Below, piece after piece: positions 45,873 through 54,585 of a stretch of 64,000 bases of DNA. Each line of letters opens with the position of its first letter. The first letter of the stretch is position 1. A program made the translations under genes and the position numbers. The notes below the pieces were generated by a model. That model saw only the letters and a list, made by a program, of their open reading frames with translations, had not been told where the DNA came from and did not search any database. The DNA is from Pseudoalteromonas lipolytica (lineage in GTDB: Bacteria > Pseudomonadota > Gammaproteobacteria > Enterobacterales > Alteromonadaceae): NCBI RefSeq assembly GCF_900116435.1, contig NZ_FPAZ01000008.1, forward strand, positions 180,033 through 244,032, given 5' to 3'.

Positions 45873-45956
45873 GTACTTTCCTTCGTTCTTTCGTTAGTAG
45901 AATTTTATAATACGTTAAATTTTATTTTTTCCTAGTTTCTATTTTTATACAAAACA

Positions 45957-46193
45957 TTAGTTTAGCACCACATAGTAGTCTGTATCGGCAAGACACCGAC
46001 ACAGAGTCACATCCTCTGAGAATGCAGTTTTTTGAATTTTTCCTTTATCAAGCCCTAGGGTATGACACTTATTTTGACAGGCAATATACGCATTCCAAGC
46101 TGTGTATTCGTTGCAGATAAAGTTTATGGTGCTTAGTAATGTAACGATAACTATGCACTGCTTTATAAGATAGAAGCAGGTGTGTTTCGACAT
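45957..46193 (-). CDS. Hypothetical small membrane-anchored Cys-rich protein
   Basis: The 78-residue product has one hydrophobic N-terminal segment (about 8-27) and then cysteines in a C-x3-C...C-x-C pattern. I recognise no family. AAGG lies upstream of the ATG. Whether it is expressed is uncertain; its only support is the open frame, the membrane segment and the lack of any competing gene. Confidence 0.4.
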   Translation of the reverse strand: MSKHTCFYLIKQCIVIVTLLSTINFICNEYTAWNAYIACQNKCHTLGLDKGKIQKTAFSEDVTLCRCLADTDYYVVLN

Positions 46194-46352
46194 GATACTG
46201 ACCTTGCTTGGTGCTCATACCTTTAGTGTAGCGTATGCAGGAATTTTTATTGGTCATTAAAGAACGGTTTTTAATGTGTTTGCTTCTTTCTCTATAACAA
46301 ACAGTTATGATACTTTTTAATGAAACAGCATTGGTTTTTTAAGGATTAATAG

Positions 46353-46814
46353 ATGACACCTGCAATTAACTTACTCAAAAAAAAGGGAATTAAGTTTAAT
46401 GTTCTTAGCTACGACCATGACCCCAATAACACACAATACGGTCTTGAAGCGGTTGAAAAGTTAGGCTTACCGGCAGAGCAAGTATTTAAAACGTTGGTAC
46501 TTGAAGATAACGACAATCATCTGCTTGTTGCGGTGTTGCCAGTTATGCAGCAAGTAAACCTTAAAATGTTAGCCAAAGCGGCCGGTGTAAAAAGGGTGCA
46601 GATGGCTGCTCAGCAAAAAGTTGAAAATAGTACAGGTTATATTTTTGGAGGAGTAAGCCCGCTTGGTCAGAAAAAGCGACTTGCTACGTTTATCCACCAT
46701 TGTGCATCAAACTGTGAGCTTATGTACGTGTCTGCAGGAAAACGTGGTTTAGAGGTTTCGATTTCTGTTCACGACCTCAGTCGCTTAACAGGGGCTAAGT
46801 TGGTTGATTTTTGA
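46353..46814 (+). CDS. ybaK: YbaK/EbsC-family Cys-tRNA(Pro) deacylase
   Basis: The 153-residue trans-editing enzyme clears cysteine misloaded on tRNA-Pro. Family motifs: YGLEAVEKLGLPAEQVFKTLV, the catalytic-lysine strand, and YIFGGVSPLGQKKRLATFI with the conserved GGVSP loop. Full length for YbaK. Monocistronic. Confidence 0.93.
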   Translation: MTPAINLLKKKGIKFNVLSYDHDPNNTQYGLEAVEKLGLPAEQVFKTLVLEDNDNHLLVAVLPVMQQVNLKMLAKAAGVKRVQMAAQQKVENSTGYIFGGVSPLGQKKRLATFIHHCASNCELMYVSAGKRGLEVSISVHDLSRLTGAKLVDF

Positions 46815-46932
46815 ACATGTCTGTTGTTTTTTCTCTATTTTAGGTATTTTTTATTTGATATAGAGTGCATTCTGTATAAGCTTAATTTGCCTTATTAATG
46901 TTAATAACGGTTTATCTAAAAGGATTCAGGAT

Positions 46933-47415
46933 ATGAAAAAATTAATTGCTATTTCTGCACTTTCACTACTTCCACTTTCAACTGCAATGGCCGACCAAGA
47001 TATTGGTTGTGGTTTCGGTTCAATGTTATTTGCAGGTAAAGACGGTAAAGTTGTTAAAGTACTTGGTGCAACAACAAATGGTATTTCTGGTAACCAAACA
47101 TTCGGTATTACATTTGGTACGCTAGGCTGTGATGGCACAGGCACAGTAACTGCATCAACGAAAGTTGCAACGTTTATTGATGGCAATATGGAACAACTTG
47201 CACGTGATATGTCTCGCGGTGAAGGCGAAGCACTTGAAACACTTGCTGAAGTTTGGGGCGTAGAAAGCCAAGATAAAGCGGCATTCAATAAATTAGTGCA
47301 AACACAGTTTTCGCATGTTTTCACATCAGAAAATGTGACATCTCAAATTGTGCTTGAAAATCTAAATACACTTGTAGCAAATGATGCACAACTTGCATCT
47401 TACACTTTGTCTTAA
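46933..47415 (+). CDS. DUF3015-family exported protein
   Basis: The 160-residue protein has a signal peptide (about 1-20, ending AMA) and the DUF3015 pattern DIGCGFGSMLFAGKDGKV, ATTNGISGNQTFGITFGTLGC, with two conserved cysteines. Function unknown. Precedes the DUF4105 gene, separated by a terminator that abuts the latter's start. Confidence 0.85.
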   Translation: MKKLIAISALSLLPLSTAMADQDIGCGFGSMLFAGKDGKVVKVLGATTNGISGNQTFGITFGTLGCDGTGTVTASTKVATFIDGNMEQLARDMSRGEGEALETLAEVWGVESQDKAAFNKLVQTQFSHVFTSENVTSQIVLENLNTLVANDAQLASYTLS

Positions 47416-47432
47416 TTGACGTTTTTCTTTAT

Positions 47433-47452
47433 AAAGCCCTTTACGGGCTTTT
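47433..47452 (+). terminator. Terminator between DUF3015 and DUF4105 genes
   Basis: AAAGCCC, TTTAC loop, GGGCTTTT: strong small hairpin ending 8 bases before the next start codon. Confidence 0.8.
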
Positions 47453-47460
47453 ATTCTCTT

Positions 47461-49284
47461 ATGCATAGACTTTTATTGCTCTGTTTAGTGCTCTTTAGCA
47501 GCGCTGTTTTTTCTAGTACGGTTACAAAAGATATCGCTTATAACCCTTACTGGCTTAAACTAGGACATTATAATCAGCAACGTTTTTCTTCGTATGAAAG
47601 TGAAGTAGACAGTAATGCATTTTTCTTTTCGCCTGTAGGTAAGAGCGATCCTCATGCTGAGCTTATTGCCACGATAAAAGCATTTGAGTTGGCTGATAAT
47701 AATGAGGCTCAATGTCGTTTTCCTGCTCGCTATAGGTGGCTGAAGGATCATTTTTTTCCGCAGTGGCCTGAACTTTTGTGCCCTGAGATAGATGTTTGGC
47801 AACAGCTTATAAACCCTAAAGGTATAACCTTGGTGTTTCCAACTGCGTTTATGAATGATCCCTCATCTATGTTTGGTCATACGTTACTGCGCATAGACGC
47901 AAGGGATCAAACTCGCAGTCGTGAACTAATAGCTTTTGCGGTAAATTTCGCTGCTGAACCAGATGCAACAGATAATGCAGCGCTTTACGCTTTAAAAGGC
48001 GTTATTGGTCAATACCCCGGTAAGTTCACCTTAATGCCTTACTATAGAAAGGTGCGTGAATATAATGATCTCGAATCGCGTGATATTTGGGAGTATCCGC
48101 TTAACTTATCAGAGCCAGAAATTCAGCGTATCTTGCTTCATTTATGGGAGATGCAGTGGGCTACATTTGATTATTTTTTTATTGATGAGAATTGCTCATA
48201 TCAGCTATTAGCCTTGTTACAGCTAGCGCGTGATGATTTGTTTTTAACCTCGGAGTTTTCTACACACGCAATTCCCTCAGATACGGTTGCTGCATTAAAG
48301 CAATATGGATTATTACAGCCCCCTAAATATCGCGCAGCGTCGGGCAGCAAGTTACTTAATTATGAAAGCCAGTTAACCGATGAACAACTTGTCATGGCAC
48401 AAGCATTACGTGATGGAAAACCTTTGCATGATTTATCACTTTCGGCTAAAGATGCTGTGCCAGTACTCGAAATGGCCTATGAATGGCTTAATTATCAGTA
48501 CTATGATCAAGGTCTTGCTCGCGACGAAATAGCCCCACGATTAACGCGACTTCTTCATCAACGAAGCCAATATCATGTTGTCTCACCCTTTGAGCCACCT
48601 CAAATACCGCGTGTTAGTCCCGAGCAGGGACATGGCTCTGCGCGTATTGGTGCTGTGGTTAGCCACTATGAAAATAGCGCCAACCGTGTTGGTTTAAGTT
48701 ATCGTGTTGCTTATCACGATTTATTAGATAATGCAGGGGGCTTTATACCCGGCGCCCAAATCAGCTTTTTTGATGTAGAGGCGAGTATTGATAACAACGA
48801 GCGCCTTTTTTTAGAGCGTTTATATGTGATAGATGCCATGTCTTTAGCACCTGACAATCGACTTTTTGATTCTTGGTCTTGGAATGTCCGCGTTGGTTAT
48901 GACCGCCAACCTACGTTAAAAAAGCGAGCTGGCCGTAGCTTTATTCAAGGTGGATACGGTAAATCTTTTGGTGATGCCAACCATTTTCAAAGCTATATTT
49001 TAGCGTCGTCTTTGTTGCAAACTGGTTCGTTAATTGATTCGCTTTCATTTGCTTTAGGCAGCGAGGCCGGTGCTATATGGCAAGTGACAGAGTCACAAAA
49101 GCTAGCTTTATCGGGCCAAGCATTATGGCTGTTCAATGAGCCCCGCAGTGACAAGCACATTGAGTTTTCTGCGCATTGGCAAATTGCTTTAGCGCAAAAT
49201 TGGGGGTTCAGAAGCTCTTTTGTATATCAAGATTGGCAAGTATCAGAGCAGCAATTTAAATTACAGCTACTGCATTACTTTTAA
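47461..49284 (+). CDS. DUF4105 (Lnb N-terminal-like) envelope protein
   Basis: The 607-residue protein has a signal peptide (about 1-18) and a DUF4105 domain with a permuted NlpC/P60-like look: FPTAFMNDPSSMFGHTLLRID and FDYFFIDENCSYQLLALL hold the candidate His/Cys residues. The C-terminal 220 residues alternate as beta strands ending LLHYF, like a small outer-membrane barrel. The ATG at 47461 lies right after a terminator hairpin and has no clear ribosome site. The stop overlaps umuC by 4 bases. Confidence 0.8.
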   Translation: MHRLLLLCLVLFSSAVFSSTVTKDIAYNPYWLKLGHYNQQRFSSYESEVDSNAFFFSPVGKSDPHAELIATIKAFELADNNEAQCRFPARYRWLKDHFFPQWPELLCPEIDVWQQLINPKGITLVFPTAFMNDPSSMFGHTLLRIDARDQTRSRELIAFAVNFAAEPDATDNAALYALKGVIGQYPGKFTLMPYYRKVREYNDLESRDIWEYPLNLSEPEIQRILLHLWEMQWATFDYFFIDENCSYQLLALLQLARDDLFLTSEFSTHAIPSDTVAALKQYGLLQPPKYRAASGSKLLNYESQLTDEQLVMAQALRDGKPLHDLSLSAKDAVPVLEMAYEWLNYQYYDQGLARDEIAPRLTRLLHQRSQYHVVSPFEPPQIPRVSPEQGHGSARIGAVVSHYENSANRVGLSYRVAYHDLLDNAGGFIPGAQISFFDVEASIDNNERLFLERLYVIDAMSLAPDNRLFDSWSWNVRVGYDRQPTLKKRAGRSFIQGGYGKSFGDANHFQSYILASSLLQTGSLIDSLSFALGSEAGAIWQVTESQKLALSGQALWLFNEPRSDKHIEFSAHWQIALAQNWGFRSSFVYQDWQVSEQQFKLQLLHYF

Positions 49285-50537
49285 CAGTGTATTTTTGGCA
49301 AGTTATACCAGCGTGTTGTGTAATGGGGTGATAAATACTCTCGTTTCATATGCCAGTCAGCGCTAGACGTTTCACTGGCTATGGCTAATGTGCCGATGCC
49401 AAAGCGTGCATTTATTTTGTCTAAGCATTGCATTAACTTAGGGTTATCGATGGAGGCTTGAAATAAGTCGGGTTGTTGGAACATGTGGCTTGTAAGCTCT
49501 AGTGCGCCAACACCACATTTGTAAAAAAGCACATTGGGTTTGTATAACTGCTCGAATACCTCGCTAATTGCATTAGCAAATACACGGCTGTCGGCGGTGG
49601 CGATATTGAACTCATAAATATACGATTTCTTGTAGTAGCCTTGTTGGTGTGGTGAACTGGCGACAAATATCAGTAAACGTTGAGTTAGCGACCCTTGAGC
49701 GCGTAGTTTACGCGCTACAATAGCACTGTGGTTAATCAATGCGGTTTTTAGCGTTATGGGATCTGTTACGCGCTCACCAAAGCTACGTGTTGAAAAAATT
49801 TCTTTTTTATCTTGGCGTACATCATCCCAGCTCAAACAGCGTTTGCCACATAGTTCATTAACGGTACGCTCAAGTACTACACTAAATAAGCGTTTCATTT
49901 TTCGGGGGTCTTGCTGTGCAAGATCAAGTGCGGTGTTAATGTTCATTAACTTTAGCTTTTTAGCTAACCGTTTTCCCACGCCCCATACATCTTGTATATC
50001 CATGGCGCGTAAAATATTGACCCGTGAAGACTCAGAATCTATGACGGCAACACCATCAAACCCCGGTAGTTTTTTGGCCGCATGGTTTGCTGCCTTTGCA
50101 AGTGTTGCCGTAGGACCAAACCCTACGCCCACGGGCAGTTTTGTTTCACGCCAGACTGTACGTCGAATAGTATGCCCATAACGATACCAATCAGTTATGA
50201 GTGGATTAAAACCGTTAAAATTTAAAAAAGACTCATCAATCGAATAAATGTGTTGGTTATCACAAAAGCGACCTATCACATTCATCATACGCTCGCTTAA
50301 ATCTGCGTAAAGCTCATAATTAGAAGAACGGATCACGACCTGATGATCAAAGAGGTATTGTTTAACTTGAAAATAAGGTTGAAACTTTGGGATAGCAAGC
50401 TTGCGAGCAATAGGGCACACAGCACAAATACAGCCATCGTTGTTAGTTAGAACCACAACGGGTTTACGACGAATCGACGGGTCAAAAACTTTTTCTGCAC
50501 TGGCATAAAACGCCACTGCATCAACTAAGGCGTACAT
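49281..50537 (-). CDS. umuC: UmuC, catalytic subunit of DNA polymerase V
   Basis: The 418-residue Y-family translesion polymerase begins MYALVDAVAFYASAEKVF (D6 kept; the usual DCNSFYASCE reads DAVAFYASAE). It has VVVLTNNDGCICA, catalytic YSIDESFLNF, and helix-hairpin-helix segment DVWGVGKRLAKKL. It is co-transcribed with umuD (13-base overlap) under a LexA box. The catalytic acids look intact; the motif A variation is unusual. Confidence 0.92.
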   Translation of the reverse strand: MYALVDAVAFYASAEKVFDPSIRRKPVVVLTNNDGCICAVCPIARKLAIPKFQPYFQVKQYLFDHQVVIRSSNYELYADLSERMMNVIGRFCDNQHIYSIDESFLNFNGFNPLITDWYRYGHTIRRTVWRETKLPVGVGFGPTATLAKAANHAAKKLPGFDGVAVIDSESSRVNILRAMDIQDVWGVGKRLAKKLKLMNINTALDLAQQDPRKMKRLFSVVLERTVNELCGKRCLSWDDVRQDKKEIFSTRSFGERVTDPITLKTALINHSAIVARKLRAQGSLTQRLLIFVASSPHQQGYYKKSYIYEFNIATADSRVFANAISEVFEQLYKPNVLFYKCGVGALELTSHMFQQPDLFQASIDNPKLMQCLDKINARFGIGTLAIASETSSADWHMKREYLSPHYTTRWYNLPKIHC

Positions 50538-50938
50538 GATAGTAGTTCTTTGCTACTGCGGTGCATACGAATAGAGCGGGTAACAACACCTTCGAGTTGA
50601 AATTCATCAGAATCTCTTAACTGCACTGCGGGGTACTTGGCAGAGGCTGACAATAACTGTGCATTGTGTTTGTCGAGTAATTTACAAACAAATAAACCGT
50701 TTAAGTTTGCGACGATTACATCGCCATTTTTAACATCTTCAGCGCGATCAACAAGCAATAAGTCGCCATCAAAAATACCGACACCTTGCATTGATTCTCC
50801 CGACGCAATACCAATAAAAGTCGCATCGGGGTGCTTAATTAACAGCTGATCTAATGATAAGCCAAGTTCTTTGTATTGAGCCGCAGGTGATTCGAAACCA
50901 CATACGCCTGCTTCAATATAAATAGGAATAACACGCAT
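50525..50938 (-). CDS. umuD: UmuD, self-cleaving SOS mutagenesis protein
   Basis: The 137-residue S24 peptidase-like protein has a Cys-Gly cleavage site (VCGFESPAAQYKELGLSLD), nucleophile serine in ASGESMQGVGIFDGD and catalytic lysine near VCKLL. RecA-stimulated cleavage yields UmuD' for polymerase V. The ATG follows directly on a seven-T run after the LexA palindrome; no good ribosome site is visible other than AGTGG inside the stem. Confidence 0.93.
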   Translation of the reverse strand: MRVIPIYIEAGVCGFESPAAQYKELGLSLDQLLIKHPDATFIGIASGESMQGVGIFDGDLLLVDRAEDVKNGDVIVANLNGLFVCKLLDKHNAQLLSASAKYPAVQLRDSDEFQLEGVVTRSIRMHRSSKELLSCTP

Positions 50939-50942
50939 AAAA

Positions 50943-50980
50943 AAACCACTATACTGTATGTTTGTACAGTATAGTGGTTT
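50943..50980. promoter_or_regulatory. LexA box inside a 38-bp perfect palindrome upstream of umuD
   Basis: Arms AAACCACTATACTGTA (50943-50958) and TACAGTATAGTGGTTT (50965-50980) are perfect 16-mers around TGTTTG. The core CTGT-N8-ACAG (50954-50969) is a consensus LexA site. On the minus strand the palindrome is followed by T7, so it may also terminate the upstream MarR transcript. Confidence 0.9.
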
Positions 50981-51001
50981 ATCGTAATCTTGCCAATGTG
51001 A

Positions 51002-51436
51002 TTAACGGTCGATACGGTTAATATTTTCGATCATGATTGTGGCTGTCGAAATGAATTCGCTGATTTGTTGCTCTGTTAACCCTTGGCACAGAGCCTTGTC
51101 TACCTCTTGCTCGGCGACCTCTAGGCGTGAGAACAAAGCACTCCCTTGTTCTGTCAATGATAAAATTAAGCAGCGTTTATCATTTTCATCAGCGCATTTT
51201 GTAATTAATGCGAGTTTGAGTAGTTCTTTAATAAGCCGTGCTATTTGTGCTTTGTCACGGCCTGTTTTAGCGACTATATGATTAGCAGTACAGTGGTTGG
51301 TTTCAGCAATAATGTGTAAACAGCGCACATGGAGGGCATTTAAACCTAATTCATTCGCGTTAATCGCATTACGTACTGTGACACGGTAGCTCTGCGCCAG
51401 TGTAAATAAAGCTGAAGAAAGTGATGTTTGTGACAT
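51002..51436 (-). CDS. MarR-family regulator
   Basis: The 144-residue MarR protein has LNALHVRCLHIIAETNHCTANHIVAKTGRDKAQIARLIKELLKL as helix-turn-helix and DENDKRCLILSLTEQG as wing. It is divergent from a siderophore-interacting protein gene across a region with two similar inverted repeats, so it probably represses itself and that gene. The LexA/terminator palindrome lies 22 bases after its stop. Confidence 0.88.
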   Translation of the reverse strand: MSQTSLSSALFTLAQSYRVTVRNAINANELGLNALHVRCLHIIAETNHCTANHIVAKTGRDKAQIARLIKELLKLALITKCADENDKRCLILSLTEQGSALFSRLEVAEQEVDKALCQGLTEQQISEFISTATIMIENINRIDR

Positions 51437-51448
51437 GGTTTACCTAGT

Positions 51449-51467
51449 TAGTTGACAAAGTCAATTA
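51449..51467. promoter_or_regulatory. MarR operator candidate 1
   Basis: TAGTTGAC-AAA-GTCAATTA, a 19-bp inverted repeat with 7 of 8 positions matching, just upstream of the MarR start. Confidence 0.6.
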
Positions 51468-51475
51468 AAAGTATA

Positions 51476-51494
51476 TAGTTGATTATATCAACTA
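51476..51494. promoter_or_regulatory. MarR operator candidate 2
   Basis: TAGTTGA-TTATA-TCAACTA, a perfect 7-bp-arm repeat of the same 19-bp size and half-site as candidate 1, centred 27 bp away. Two copies of one motif make a regulator site more credible. Confidence 0.65.
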
Positions 51495-51527
51495 ATGGGG
51501 CAGTGTAAAACTTTATAGGAGACAAAC

Positions 51528-52301
51528 ATGGCAAAAAAAGTTCGTCGTGCAAATGTATTAAATACCACGCGCATTTCGCCGCACTTACAACGGATCACGG
51601 TTGGTTCACCAGACTTTCTAGATTTTCCACTCGATGCGAAAGGCGCTTACGTAAAAGTGTTATTTCCACATGCAGGTGAATACCACGTAGAACAAGATCT
51701 AAACGCTGAGCATCCTGCAATTATGCGCTCTTACACAATTCGTGATATTGACCCTGTAACACGTGCAATAACACTGGATTTTGTTATTAATCAACATCAG
51801 GGAACTGCGACAAATTGGGCAAAGAACGCATGTATTGGTGATGAAGTAGGGATTGCTGGGCCAGGTCCTAAAAAATTGACTGATTTTGAACAGGCTCAAT
51901 ATTTAATGCTTGCAGACCTCACATCTATCAATGCTATCAATGGTTATCTGCAAGTACTTCCAAGTAGTGCGCATGTTGATGTGCTCATTCATATTGAAGA
52001 TAAAGACGATATTATTGAGCTTGAGCAAAACAAAGCGGCTATTAATCACAGTGTTCATTGGCTTGTCACCAATAAGCCAGAAACAGAACTTTTAGACCAA
52101 GTAGCACAATTATGTGGCGGGTATAACACTCAGCCTTTGGTTTTTATGGCGCTTGAAGCAAATCTTGTTAAAGAGATTAAACGCTTAGTAACCAGTCGCT
52201 TTTCTGTAGCGCGTGAGCACATTGTTGCATCCGCATACTGGAAACGTGGTATTGATGCAGATGGACTAAAAGTGGAAAAACAGCAACAAAGCCGTGCTTA
52301 A
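51528..52301 (+). CDS. Siderophore-interacting flavoprotein (SIP family)
   Basis: The 257-residue protein has an FAD-binding domain (ISPHLQRITVGSPDFLDFP, IMRSYTIRDIDP with the R-x-Y-[ST] FAD motif, GTATNWAKNACIGDEVGIAGPGP) and a SIP C-terminal domain (YLMLADLTSINAINGYL, EHIVASAYWKRG). These reductases release iron from ferric siderophores using NAD(P)H. ATG with AGGAG upstream; an oxidoreductase gene follows. Confidence 0.9.
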   Translation: MAKKVRRANVLNTTRISPHLQRITVGSPDFLDFPLDAKGAYVKVLFPHAGEYHVEQDLNAEHPAIMRSYTIRDIDPVTRAITLDFVINQHQGTATNWAKNACIGDEVGIAGPGPKKLTDFEQAQYLMLADLTSINAINGYLQVLPSSAHVDVLIHIEDKDDIIELEQNKAAINHSVHWLVTNKPETELLDQVAQLCGGYNTQPLVFMALEANLVKEIKRLVTSRFSVAREHIVASAYWKRGIDADGLKVEKQQQSRA

Positions 52302-52365
52302 TTAGCATTTGAAAAAAGCACATTCGCACTCATTATAACGTTATCAACCCCATTATGGAGAGCTT

Positions 52366-53361
52366 ATGTCTGAATTAAGCGGTATGCCTTTTTCATTGCT
52401 TGAACTGAGCCCAATGAAAGAGAACGAAACAGTTTCACAAACCCTTGCTAATAGTGTTGCCTATGCACAAACTGCCGATGAGCTAGGCTTTAATCGCTTT
52501 TGGATGGCTGAGCATCATAATATGCGTGGCATCGTATGTGCGGCGACATCAGTACTTATCGGCCATGTTGCAGGAAAAACGCAGCGTATCCGTGTCGGTG
52601 CGGGTGGGGTCATGTTACCTAACCATCCTCCTTTAGTTGTTGCTGAGCAATTTGGCACGCTTGAAAGTCTATATCCTGGTCGTATTGATTTAGGCTTAGG
52701 ACGTGCACCCGGTAGCGACCCCATTACAAGTCGCGCGTTGCGACGCGATGAGCAGCGTGCTGAGCATTTTGCAGACGAAGTCACCGAGTTACAAAGTTTA
52801 TTAGGCCCCTATAAAGGTGACTCACCTGTTAGGGCTATTCCCGGTGAAAATACAAATGTTCCTATTTGGTTGTTAGGATCAAGCTTATACAGCGCTCAAT
52901 TAGCAGCGAAAAAGGGGTTGCCATATGCATTTGCAGGTCACTTTGCGCCACGATTTGTTCATGATGCTATAGCGTTGTACCGACGCGAGTTTCAACCATC
53001 AGACGTATTAGATAAACCTTATGTGATGCTTGGGTTGCCTGTGGTGGCTGCTGATACTGATGAGCAAGCACAGTTTCTGGCTACAACTTCAAAGCAGCGA
53101 ATATTAGCGTTAATGCGCGGTCAAGCATTGTGGTTAAAAGAGCCGATTGCAAGTATGGATGGACTGTGGTCACCTCAAGAAAAAATGCAAGTTGAAAGCT
53201 TTTTAGGGCTTGCTGTTGTAGGTAGTCAAGCGAGCGTTAAGCATAAGTTGAGTATGATTAAAAAAGAGCTACAGGTTGATGAGTTTATTTTTACTAACGA
53301 CCTGTACGAATTGAGCGACAGACAACACGCGCTGACGATACTTGCGAACATAATGAGTTAA
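52366..53361 (+). CDS. Luciferase-like flavin monooxygenase
   Basis: The 331-residue LLM-class protein (group 1) has FSLLELSPM, NRFWMAEHHNMRGIVCAATSVLIGHVAGKTQRIRVGAGGVMLPNH and ESLYPGRIDLGLGRAPGSDP, typical of YhbW-like enzymes. It uses reduced flavin and O2; substrate unknown. ATG with GGAGAGC upstream, 64 bp after the SIP gene, so perhaps co-transcribed. A perfect stem-loop follows. Confidence 0.9.
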   Translation: MSELSGMPFSLLELSPMKENETVSQTLANSVAYAQTADELGFNRFWMAEHHNMRGIVCAATSVLIGHVAGKTQRIRVGAGGVMLPNHPPLVVAEQFGTLESLYPGRIDLGLGRAPGSDPITSRALRRDEQRAEHFADEVTELQSLLGPYKGDSPVRAIPGENTNVPIWLLGSSLYSAQLAAKKGLPYAFAGHFAPRFVHDAIALYRREFQPSDVLDKPYVMLGLPVVAADTDEQAQFLATTSKQRILALMRGQALWLKEPIASMDGLWSPQEKMQVESFLGLAVVGSQASVKHKLSMIKKELQVDEFIFTNDLYELSDRQHALTILANIMS

Positions 53362-53369
53362 TCGGTTAC

Positions 53370-53396
53370 GGTGCGTAATGACGTAAATTACGCACC
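53370..53396 (+). terminator. Probable terminator after luciferase-like gene
   Basis: GGTGCGTAAT, loop GACGTAA, ATTACGCACC: perfect 10-bp stem 8 bases after the stop. A T-rich tract comes a little later. Confidence 0.65.
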
Positions 53397-53524
53397 ACAC
53401 TGTGTGTCTGTTTTCTCATAATTAAACGGTTTTTTGAATTGAACTGATTTAATTATTCTATTTTAAGGATTTAAATAAACCCAATACACTGTCAATATTA
53501 ACTACAACCCTAGGAAGGTGCACC

Positions 53525-54481
53525 GTGAAATCTCAAACAATTGCCAACGTCGAGCCACAAACAAAAACAGCATTAATTGCTGAGGGGGGCGGGCAACGAG
53601 GGATTTTTACCGCAGGTGTATTAGATGCATGGTTAGAAGAAAACTACGATCCATTCGATTTATTTATTGGCACATCAGCAGGTTCACAAAACTTAACCAG
53701 TTATCTAGCCAGACAAAAGGGTTACGCAAAACGCCTTATTAGAGGGCTGTCGCGGCATAAACGTTTTTTTCAACTGGGGCGTGGCTTAATTGGCAAAAGT
53801 ATTGTTGATCTTGATTGGTATTTTGATAAAACCAAAGAAGTAAACCGCGCCCTTGATTTCAAAACAGCAACACAAAGTTTAGGCCAACGAGAGCTGTTAA
53901 TAACAGCCACTCATGCAATTGATCGTAAGCCCTATTACTTAACACCGACAGGTGAAGACACGCAGTGGCTTGCATTACTAAAAGCGTCTAGTGCACTGCC
54001 ATTCTTATATAGAGATGGGGTTAACTTAACGCCTTGGTTTACGACCAAAGCTGCTAATGATGCCATTATTCAAAGTGCAAATACTGACTTAGCAAATAAT
54101 GTGTTTTTAGACGGCGGCTTAGCTGCACCACTGCCTGTTAAAGAAGCTTATAATCGAGGCGCTCGCGATATTGTGGTTATAAGAACGGTTGATAAAGACT
54201 TTCAAGTGCAATCTGAATGGGTCACTAAATTGAGGTCACTTGTGAGTGTGTCTGGCTATTGCCCAAAAACAATCGATTATTTATTGCAACATGAACAAGC
54301 GTATCAAGATGAACTTGATTTTATAGCCAATCCCCCAAGCGATGTGCGTATTACGCAAATATTCGCAGGCGACAAACTGCGCAGTAAATTATTAGGGAGC
54401 ACAGACTCTGACTTGCGATTTGATCATAAATTAGGATTAGCCGCAGGCCGTAAGTTTTTAGAGGGTACGCACTGCAATTAA
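53525..54481 (+). CDS. Patatin-like phospholipase (YjjU-like)
   Basis: The 318-residue patatin has oxyanion loop EGGGQRGIF, nucleophile elbow GTSAGS and the catalytic aspartate in DGGLAAPLPV, so the Ser/Asp dyad is intact. It probably hydrolyses phospholipid acyl chains in the cytoplasm. GTG start with AGGAAGG upstream. The AGCS symporter gene follows after 104 bp, and a second patatin beyond it. Confidence 0.9.
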   Translation: MKSQTIANVEPQTKTALIAEGGGQRGIFTAGVLDAWLEENYDPFDLFIGTSAGSQNLTSYLARQKGYAKRLIRGLSRHKRFFQLGRGLIGKSIVDLDWYFDKTKEVNRALDFKTATQSLGQRELLITATHAIDRKPYYLTPTGEDTQWLALLKASSALPFLYRDGVNLTPWFTTKAANDAIIQSANTDLANNVFLDGGLAAPLPVKEAYNRGARDIVVIRTVDKDFQVQSEWVTKLRSLVSVSGYCPKTIDYLLQHEQAYQDELDFIANPPSDVRITQIFAGDKLRSKLLGSTDSDLRFDHKLGLAAGRKFLEGTHCN

Positions 54482-54585
54482 ACACATTACGTACTTGAGA
54501 TATTTGTAAATAAAGTTAAAGTGGTTAGCTAACTATTCACTTTTAGTGATTTGTTATTCTAAAAAATAACAATAAAAGGCTAACC

